In this document: positions 56,485 to 64,000 of the stretch, one piece after another | Position numbering within the stretch: the first letter of the stretch is position 1 | How the letters are laid out: the number at the start of each line of letters is the position of its first letter | Source of the DNA: Chamaecrista fasciculata | Lineage: Eukaryota; Streptophyta; Magnoliopsida; Fabales; Fabaceae | DNA length: 64,000 nucleotides | Reading direction: 5' to 3' | Assembly (NCBI GenBank): GCA_003254925.1 | Contig: QANZ01004765.1 | Location: 15,145 to 79,144, forward strand | Notes under the pieces: model-generated | Databases searched by the model: none | Told to the model about the DNA's origin: nothing | What the model saw: only the letters and a program-made list of their open reading frames with translations | Position numbers and translations under genes: made by a program

Positions 56485-56885
56485 AAGTATTATCGGTATC
56501 CCAAATTTTAGGGATAGTTCTAGATGTAATTTTATTTTTTTTAGGATTAATTATATTCTCAAACTTTTACATTTAACTCAATTGTACTCAGAGACCTAAC
56601 ATCTTCTAAATCGTTAATGGAAAATGGTGAGATTATGAGTGACTTTTTTCTCTTTCTTTAATTTGTTGTTATTGTACCTCAAAATGTTTACATTTATGTC
56701 AATTGTATCATAAAAATTTCGTTATTTTGTTTCGATTTTATCATGAAAAATGTTGAATTAACATTTTCGTTAACGAGTTATTAGACTGCGTTAGGCCTTG
56801 AGTTACAAACATACAGTTAACCACAAAAATATAACTGGGACTTATATCATAATTTGGGAGTACCGATGTTTTTTTTTTTTTTTTG
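56485..56885. mobile_element. MITE (AAAGTATTATCGGTATCCC ends)
   Basis: The left end TATTATCGGTATCCCAAATT and the inverted right end ACATCGGTACTCCCAAATTA form imperfect arms, with ACTCAATTGTACTC and ATGTCAATTGTATC blocks inside. It ends in a T-run (56870-56884). It lies directly after R2 copy B. Confidence 0.55.
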
Positions 56886-57002
56886 CGTTATTAATCTAGA
56901 GTGACTATTAAAAAGAAAATAGGAGAAAATAATCTTGTAAAATAAAATAGAAATCAGGGAGCACAAAATAGAAAAAAGTGATTTCCAAAGATTGTTAAAA
57001 AT

Positions 57003-59655
57003 TGCAACATCCCGACTTTTGGAAAGGTTATATGAATAAGGAATGATGAGTTAATGATGGTACCGATAAGTGTTGGACTTGAATATGGCAAGAATGGGAC
57101 ATTAGGGACCTCAATGCAAGAGAAAAATGACTTAAATGTAAGAAAGAAAGGTATTTTGAAAGCTAAAAAGTGAAATATGGAAGAGTTATTGCAGAAGGAC
57201 CAATCTGCAATTTTGGCCTTGAGTTTTTCGGACTGCTCGCCGACGGCAAGATCGGCGGCGAGGTCACCAGTAGTATATAATTGCAGTTTAGTCCGAAATT
57301 TTTAGTTTTCAGCTCATTTTCCAATTCTAGAGAGAGAAGCTACATATTTGGCTCAAGTTCGTAACTCTTCAAGATCTAAAGGTAGGATGCTTCTAACTCT
57401 CTCCTTGAGCATGTTTTCTTCACTTCTACACACTTTCTGAAATTCCAGTTTAGTCCTTTTCACTGTGGTTGGTCCCAAAGTGCTTTTCATGTCAATTTTG
57501 ATGTCATATTTGTGTTCCTCACTATGAGTAACATGTCATAAGTGAAATTCAAGAGAATCCATGATGATTTGGTGAGATTTTGCAATTTTATGAAGAATAA
57601 AGTTATGAATTTCGGTTTGACTATGAAACCTTGTTGCATGCAAATTTTGATGGATCTGAAATTTAGTTGAATTTGGATGAAGTTTGGTCTCAGTTTGGGA
57701 CTACAGTGAAAATAATGAAAAGTATGAGTTCACCTACGAAAATAGCTGGCATTTGAATCTAACTACAGATTCATGATTAGCAAAGTAAATAATTCGTGTA
57801 TATGAATTTTCATGATGATCGGATATTGTTTGTATACTGATAGGGACTAAAGTAAAAGAAATGTAAGTTTACGGTTTTATATGAAAACGTAGTTCAATGT
57901 CAGATCTGATTCTAGATTTGTGATTAGGAGACTTGGTAATGTATATATGTGAAGTTTGCTTGCAATCAGACTGGGATTGAGACTGTTTAGTGACCAAATT
58001 GCAATTTTGGAACTTTGGGGTTTAAAGGCCCAGATTTCTGGAGTTCACCATGGAGCTCACCTCCATGAGCCCACGGTAAGGTGTCCAAAATTGACTCCCT
58101 GCACAGTTTCCAATGCCAATCTGCATGTGATGATTAGAAATAGCCTAATGTGTGCTTAAGGTAATTAAGGTTTATGTACGTGGTTGATTGTATATGCATG
58201 ATGAATGAATAATGAATGATGAATGTGACAAGTATGATGTATATGAATGCATGATGAACATGATGAACATGATTAATGAATAATTTATGATGAATATGTA
58301 AATATGCATGACATGATGCATAATGAGCATGGTGATCAAACATGATGAAATGACATATGCATGAGAGCATATGGTATGATGACGAACAAAAGGGTGCTTC
58401 AGCACTATGAAATGAACTTCATCAAAGTGATCACCACAGAAAGTAATGATGATGATGACCAGAGATGGTGGTTCGTCCCGCCCGATGGCCTATGGACTGT
58501 GTACATGCTCAGGGACGCTAGGGAAGGCCAATGTTGGTTGTACCTTTGGGTACCACGGATTGGGTCGCGCGTCGGCCACGGCCAACGATGGTGATGATGA
58601 AAGAAAGTAAAGAAAGAAAGAATGAAGCCATTGCATAGCATTTGCATTTGCATGGATGTCCTGGTAAGTATGTCTAACTTGCCTGTTATGTTTGAAGTAT
58701 ACAATGCATGTCAAGTATGATGTTGATTATGATGATATATGAATACGATGTTATAAATGATACTGAATGATGATGATAATGTGTTAATGATGAAATGATA
58801 TAATGATGATGATAATGTGTTAATGATGAAATGATATAATGATATATCACTGTGAATTGGATTGACTATTAGAGTAGGAAATTGTATATGAGTGATAATG
58901 TAGGGTCAAGGATTTGATAGGTAAGTAGAGTTTAGTATCCTACAAAGAATTCTTGAATTCTCACTCCTTCAACATTTCAGATGCCTATCATCGAGTTCAT
59001 CCTTCTGGTAACTACGGAGGAGGTCCCAGTACCCCCGCTTGGGATGATCACGGTAGTGAGGGACACCCATTTGATTATGCTCCCAGTGTCAGGGGTTCCA
59101 CCGTAGCCGGTACCACCACCACCACCCACCAGTTCTGCTTGATCTCTCTCCTGTAGTTAGTCTACCTTTTTGGTACTGTCTGATGTTGTATTTTCGGTAA
59201 GATTGGTAGTTACTAGTTTTTGTAGGGGCGGAGCCTCGTAGGACCAGCTATATATATTTTGTTCATGTGTTTAGACTATCCAGGAAGGGTAGATAGTACT
59301 GATATCTTGATGTATATGTATATGGATGGTAGTATGTATGGGTTGACTCCCAATTAGTCAGGCCCTAACTGATGACTCTTTATGACAGAGGATATTTATA
59401 TATATATATATACATGATATGCACATTTCATATACTGCGTTTGTATGATATAGTTATATTTATTTAGTTATAAATATATGTTATGTATGTTAGCAAGTGA
59501 CAACCAGCATAATAACGTATTCTGTGTCAACCGAGACATAAAAAGAAAAAGAAAATTTCCCTATTTTGTATGGCCTAAGCCTATCATTCGTTTCTTAACC
59601 ACGTTTCTTCCGCTGAACATTGTTTATATTTGACTATAAAAGCTGGGATGTTACA
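57003..59655 (+). mobile_element. 5' LTR of a Ty3/gypsy element (2653 bp)
   Basis: Begins TGCAACATCCCGACTTTTGG and ends GCTGGGATGTTACA, with the terminal dinucleotides TG...CA and the TGNAACATCCC/GGGATGTTACA ends common in long gypsy LTRs. It is directly followed by a primer-binding site. Inside is an ATGA-rich microsatellite (about 58195-58380), a 36-base tandem repeat (about 58765-58842) and a GGGGCGGAGCC motif (59225). The matching 3' LTR is not in the window, so the duplication cannot be checked. Confidence 0.82.
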
Positions 59656-59675
59656 TTTTGGTATCAAAGCCAAGG
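59656..59675 (+). promoter_or_regulatory. primer-binding site (initiator tRNA-Met type)
   Basis: TGGTATCAAAGCC follows the LTR end by a few bases and matches the 3' end of plant initiator tRNA-Met (TGGTATCAGAGC) with one mismatch. This places the reverse-transcription primer and confirms the plus orientation. Confidence 0.8.
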
Positions 59676-59908
59676 TTTTGACGACCTGTTAGGGTTATAG
59701 GCTGAGTCCAAGTATATTGGCCTTAACTGACATTATCAAACAGAACTAAGCCGGGGCATTGTGATTGTTTTGGATCTATGTCAGGATAAGGAACAGTTAG
59801 GTTGTTGTGATAAGAATGGGTGATTCCTCTTGTTGGCATAATCGCCCTATAAACTGCTTGTTATTGGGACTGATCAACTCAATGATACCGATTTTGTAGC
59901 AGTTGAAT

Positions 59909-60500
59909 ATGCCACCAAGAAGGGAGAACCCTGCCCCTATTGACCTCAGAGATCTCGAGGCAAGGTTGCAGGATGTGTTGCTATCCTTATAGAACATGGC
60001 TGATGCCATGGGTGATAAGGCCAGAGCCATCGTTGAGGCAATTGGCCAGAATAGGAGTGTTCTTGAAAACCCCACTCGTCCAGCTGAAGGAGGTGCGCAA
60101 GTCGATTCGTCCCTTAATCGGGGATGGTCAGACTTTCTAAGAGCTAGACCCCTGCCTTTCAAGGGAGTCTATGATCCGCTGAAAGCTAAGAAGTGGTTGA
60201 GGGAGATGGAGAAAATCTTCGTAGTCCTTCACTATACAGATGAGGAGAAGGTAGCATACGGAGCCTACATGCTGACGGAAGATGCTAAGTATTGGTGGAG
60301 AGGTATGGAACAGATGTTGGTAAGCCAAGGAATCCCGATCACTTAGGAAGTGTTCCATGATTCTTTTCTGGATAAGTATTTCCCTGCTCCAATGAGACGG
60401 GAGAAGAAGATATAATTCCTCCAAGTGAAGTAGAGGAATATGGGCTTTGAGGAGTACTTGGCTAAGTTCGAGCAACTATCTAAGTTCTCGACCTACCTGA
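59909..60500 (+). pseudogene. Ty3/gypsy gag, several nonsense codons
   Basis: ATG at 59909 starts MPPRRENPAPIDLRDLEARL. The gag core follows: FKGVYDPLKAKKWLREMEKI, then YTDEEKVAYGAYMLTEDAKY and WW, then FLDKYFPAPMRREKK and GFEEYLAKFEQLSKF. In-frame stops are at 59990-59992, 60344-60346, 60413-60415 and 60431-60433, at least two of them in codons where the family has Trp or Gln. The frame ends abruptly near 60500; no protease, RT or integrase is present. Dead element. Confidence 0.88.
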
Positions 60501-60877
60501 GGTTGGTTCATGATAATTTATACAATGCTTTTTATATATTAATTACATATTTATATTTGTTTATTTTCAATGTTAAAAATAGCTATAAATAAATATATTT
60601 TACAAAGAATGCTTTAATCTGCATATAGTGACAGTGAACAATCGTTGCCATATATTTTTTTTTTGGAAAATTGAGTATCTAGCAGCGGTTTTAAAACTGC
60701 TACTATATATTCTTTTGAAAATTTGAAACATCAAAAACTATAGCAAAATGATTACAAACTGGCAAATGCCATTCAGCAGCGATTATTCTGGTGGTCACAA
60801 AAAACCACCGCTGAATGTCTGCGACGCTGTCGTCATTGGCGATTTAAATCGCCACTAATTGCAGCTTTTTTGTAGTG
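60501..60877. mobile_element. CACTA 3' end fragment
   Basis: Subterminal motifs (AGCAGCGGTTTT, CACCGCTGAATG, GCGACGCTGTCG, GCGATTTAAATCGCC) lead to GCAGCTTTTTTGTAGTG at 60861-60877, the inverted CACTACAAAA terminus. Its GCGACGCTG landmark parallels 55028 in the other array, so it is a second element end rather than the missing end of the first. It abuts the truncated gag. Confidence 0.75.
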
Positions 60878-61280
60878 TTAATGTTTCAAAAGTGGTCCCT
60901 GGCTTTTAGTTATAACAAATTTCTTCCCTTTCATCAAGATTTCTTTCAACCGGGTCCTTAAATAATTACAAATCAGTTTAAGAACCTTACCACCTTTATC
61001 AATCCAAGATATACTCGCGTCGTCGCCTAGCTCGAGTCTATTGCTCAGACATTAAGCCATGACTCAATCTCTCTCTTTCTCAACTACAGTCACAACACCG
61101 ACTCTTCGTGTCAATCTCCAGTTTGAAAGCAATGTGTTCATCCCCTGACAATTCTCTCTCACTTCCACGGTGACGCTCTCTCTCCTCACCTTTCCAAGAT
61201 GATCTCCATCGTGGTTTGGCACCTCTATGATTCGGACTCTGTCGGTCAATCGACTTGAGTTGATGCGGTGACTGCGATGT
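60878..61280. other. unassigned, partly pyrimidine-rich sequence
   Basis: Contains GTGGTCCCTGGC and CGGGTCCTTAAATAATTAC blocks (retroelement-flank style) and then CT-rich sequence with ACTCAATCTCTCTCTTTCTC. Frames across it have several stops. It may be upstream parts of the fragment below. Confidence 0.35.
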
Positions 61281-61550
61281 CGTTGCAAATCTTAAAACCA
61301 CCATTCGTGATGATGTTTTCGAAGTCATTGATGAAGGCAATGACGCAGGACCAAGACGTGAACTTTCATACGCTGCGCTATGTCTGGCGAAGGTGATTGA
61401 GTCGGCGTTGAAGAATTAAGTGGAGTCGTTGCGGAAGAGTATGTTGCTTAGGTTGGGGAAGTTGGCCAAGAAAGAGGCGTGCAAGGTGAAGGCGGCGTTG
61501 TTGGTGCTGATAGGAAGTGTCGTTGGTTATGGTGATAACATGCTCAATCC
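61281..61550 (+). pseudogene. GC-rich gene fragment with premature stop, family not recognised
   Basis: The plus frame from 61281 reads VVANLKTTIRDDVFEVIDEG, then ELSYAALCLAKVIESALKN, a TAA, and VESLRKSMLLRLGKLAKKEA, then CKVKAALLVLIGSVVGYGD. Codon use and GC content are exon-like, unlike the flanks. The stop is a single-base change from GAA. I cannot name the family. Confidence 0.45.
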
Positions 61551-61866
61551 ACACTTCTCATTCCCATGTCGTCGTTTTATTTCATTCACCTATAAAATGA
61601 ACTAGTGTTGTTGTTTAGTTAAAAGTCGTAGTTCAATCCAATGTTGTTGTTTAGCTAAAATTCATAGCTCGATCCAATGTTGTTGTTTTATTTTATCCAC
61701 CAATAAAATGAACCAATGTCGTTGTTTAACTATTCGTAGTTCGATGCAAAGTTGTTGTTTAGCTAAAACTCGTAGCTTTATACAATGTCGTTGTTTTATT
61801 TTATTCACCTATATATAGGTTGTTAACATGCAACGACTTCAACATTCACATTTTTTAAAAGATATC

Positions 61867-62013
61867 ATGCATTTTGAAAAGGGGTTTGAGATAGTGTTTG
61901 GAAAAGAATCTAGCGATGAAGAGGAAAATGATGTTCTTGAGATAGGCTCACGTCTCAACTATTTTTTTTTTTATCTTTATCAAATCAATGATGTACCAAA
62001 GGTATATATATAA
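61867..62013 (+). CDS. acidic micro-ORF of the R2 family, copy C (48 aa)
   Basis: MHFEKGFEIVFGKESSDEEE then NDVLEIGSRLNYFFFYLYQI and NDVPKVYI, TAA. Here the frame runs through the YQINDVPK reading instead of ending at (S/D)NQ. If AAAG|GTATAT at 61998-62005 is a donor, the coding part would end with VPK. This copy supports a spliced ancestral gene. Confidence 0.35.
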   Translation: MHFEKGFEIVFGKESSDEEENDVLEIGSRLNYFFFYLYQINDVPKVYI

Positions 62014-62030
62014 TAGTCATCTATGTGTTC

Positions 62031-62075
62031 TTAATCATCATCTTCTCTAAGTAATTTCTGAGACCCTATCCTCAT
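62031..62075 (-). pseudogene. inverted R1 micro-ORF remnant inside R2 copy C
   Basis: Minus strand: MRIGSQKLLREDDD then TAA, matching the first half of the micro-ORF at 44180-44272. Flanking sequence (GATTGATATGTGGTACTACA, CAACGACATTAGATCATTTG) is R1-type. The R2 plus-strand ORF and this piece face each other. Confidence 0.55.
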
Positions 62076-62870
62076 AGTTCACACTTTAGAGAATTTGAAG
62101 ATTGATATGTGGTACTACACCCCAAGAAGAAAGGTATATATACATAACTATCAACGACATTAGATCATTTGATTTTAAATACTATGTATCCAGATAAAAA
62201 AGAAACATTAAATTGGAAGGGCTCTGGATCCTCTACGATACTTATTTCTATGATGTCTCTGCAGCCTGCTCATCTATGTTGTTCATTTAATTTGATGGAA
62301 GGCCAATAGCCACGTGGCTTATGTAATTTATTTTGAGTTGCCATCTAAAAATATTGTTTAAATGCGCATAGAAAAATGAATATTTCTATGATTCAAAAAG
62401 TTGTGAATTTGTGATTATGAAACATCATGTATAAGCTGGAAGCTTTGTTTGTTTGTCTTTATCATTCTGCTTCAACTATTTCATTTTTTTACTGTCCATT
62501 TGTCTTTGATGTAGAATTTGGTATATGACTTGGAGAAGCTTATGTAGAAGTTCTTCCCTATGGTCCAAAAGAAAAACGAGGAACATTCAACATACTTCCT
62601 TTTTAATAATCATCCAAATACTCAAATTGATTGATTGGTCATTGATCATTTAACAAAACATTGGAAATGGTGAGAGAGAAATCATGGAGACTATTTGATG
62701 TTTCTAAACTATGATTATTATACTGTGAAATATATTTTAGACATTCGGCGATAGCAAAGCACAATAGAAGAGGAATTGGGAAAGAAAACGAATTAAAAAT
62801 GATAGCACCAAATTAAAATGAAACCAAATCAACCGTTTCTAGAAGCCACCATTGAATTGCACTAGTTATC

Positions 62871-63780
62871 TTCTCCGCTCAAAAGCGTATGTGGGATCTA
62901 GATATGCAAGTAGCTTAAAATCAAATTAAAAAATAAACTAAAATATAATGAGATAGTGTGTTTTGTTAAGCAAGCTGACATGGAAAATTTTGGGGCCATC
63001 AGATTGTTTAATGGACAATATTAAAGGAAATAGAGATAAAGGGAGAGAGTGTCAAAGGGAGAGAATCCACTCCCTAGAAAATAGTGACATAACAAGTGAC
63101 TTTTTTTCTCTACTTTATTTTGGTGTTATTGCATATCAAAACTTTCACATTCGTATCAATTATAACCTACAACTTTCATATTTGTGACAATTTCACTGTG
63201 AAAAATGCTGACATTAGCTTTTTTTCGTTAATGATTTAGACTACTTTAGATCTTGAAGTACAATTGAATCAAATGTAAAACTTTATAACTATAGTTGACC
63301 AAGAATTGTTTCCAACATTTAGGACTAATTAATTTGAATATTTTAAAATATAAAGAACCGAAATGAACTGACATATATTTAGGACCAAAATGCCCCTTTA
63401 GTCATTAGTTTATATATTTTTAATCAACAAAATGATACTTAACCACACATTGTTTTTGGTGAAAATTTATTCTTTAGCCTTTAAATATATCCTAAAAGGC
63501 TAAAACTATCGTTTGAAATCAATCTTTATCTCCATACTTGTTGGGTAGTTTAATCCCCATATCCAGACCCGGACCAAAAGAGATTTTAAAATAAATTATT
63601 TTCTCATTAATCTAAAACTTATTTTCATCAATTTTTTGCATTTAAAAATACTAAAAATTAAAAAGTAAATCATAAATAGGAATGTAATATTAAAATATTT
63701 CAATATTTATAAAATATTTACTATTTTTTCCACAAAAAATTTTAAAATATTGTATTTTTTATATATATAAATAAATATTN
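62871..63780. other. AT-rich sequence with possible MITE remnants, ends at an N
   Basis: About 63100-63420 holds ACTTTCACATTCGTATCAATT and ATGCCCCTTTAGTC blocks typical of TIR-element interiors, but no matched arms were found. The rest is A/T-rich. The N at 63780 marks an assembly join. Confidence 0.4.
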
Positions 63781-64000
63781 GAGAACCACATTGCTAACTT
63801 TCACTTTGACCCAACCATACATATAAGAAACCACCGCTGCCGCCGGCGTCCTCACCATCTCAGGTCACCTCCGTTCGCCGAAAACTTCCCTATCACAGCC
63901 ATATTGTTTCATTTTCGTTTTTCTGCTTTGTGGTGCGTTTTTCAAGTTTTGTTTTTTTTCTCTCTTTTGCGGTTTTTGATGATTCCTTCCTTCTTGACAA
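63781..64000 (+). repeat. second copy of the exon-like segment at 46.0 kb, cut by window end
   Basis: From AACCACCGCTGCCGCCGGCG (63827) the sequence follows 46028-46200 closely: GTCCTCACCATCTC.GGTCAC, CCTATCACAGCCATAT and TGATGATTCCTTC.TTCTTGAC. The frame reads TTAAAGVLTISGHLRSPKTS. The preceding 45 bases are unmatched and begin right after an N. Confidence 0.6.

Larger units (their letters stand above)
61590..62870 (+). repeat. R2 repeat, copy C
   Basis: Has the TTGTTTAGCTAAAAYTCGTAG minisatellite (about 61605-61800), CCTATATATAGG, the acidic micro-ORF and, after an inverted R1-type piece (62014-62215) and an unmatched stretch, the R2 3' block (about 62350-62850) with a GATGTAG|AATTTGG site reading FGI, stop, LGEAYVEVLPYGPK. 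The second exon-like block is absent. Confidence 0.7.

Noticed and set aside
58361-58714. overlapping frames at 58.3-58.7 kb on both strands
   Set aside because: They lie inside the gypsy LTR beside an ATGA microsatellite, and LTRs of this type are not expected to code.

Overview
The window is eukaryotic nuclear DNA from a flowering plant, most likely a eudicot. It has AT-rich introns with GT-AG splice sites, a plant LIFEGUARD-type gene and nested plant transposable elements. No species can be assigned from sequence alone. It is gene-poor: one intact multi-exon gene is clear (936-3855, LIFEGUARD/Bax-inhibitor-1 family). Almost everything else is transposon sequence, decayed gene fragments and a locally amplified repeat family.

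Layout. 1-5.2 kb: the LIFEGUARD gene, with introns 2 and 3 enlarged by inverted-repeat elements (one nested hAT MITE has a perfect 8-bp target duplication), then a low-complexity stretch. 5.3-31.8 kb: five copies of a repeat called R1 here, into which other elements inserted: a 4.8-kb Helitron carrying pieces of host genes (8613-13398), a solo copia-like LTR, a Mutator-like element with about 470-bp arms and a perfect 9-bp duplication, a TIR element split by a 2.2-kb solo LTR, and a Pack-MULE carrying a pectinesterase/PMEI fragment (27772-29693). 31.8-36.9 kb: segmental duplications, a related repeat R2, a hAT-like MITE with a GC-rich minisatellite, and a tRNA-derived SINE with a 15-bp duplication. 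37266-37823 is an assembly gap. 38-43 kb: more MITEs and a second large MULE whose arms contain telomere-like CCCTAAA tracts. 43-50 kb: an F-box remnant, a diverged R1 copy and exon-like islands of an unrecognised gene. 51.6-55.1 kb: a broken CACTA transposase and its subterminal repeats. 55.1-64 kb: R2 copies, a 2.65-kb Ty3/gypsy LTR with a nonsense-ridden gag, a CACTA end, a pseudogene fragment and a final duplicated exon-like segment.

The most interesting unexplained material is the R1/R2 family. R1 read on the minus strand and R2 read on the plus strand share an architecture: a minisatellite, a TATA-like run, then a 30-35-codon acidic micro-ORF whose end is conserved. R2 copies also keep exon-like blocks downstream. 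I do not recognise the family. It may be a decayed, locally amplified gene family or cargo of a non-autonomous element.

Two other limits: single N characters at 29860, 42788 and 63780 lie in or beside repeats, so joins there may be artificial; and exon calls without a known homologue are tentative.
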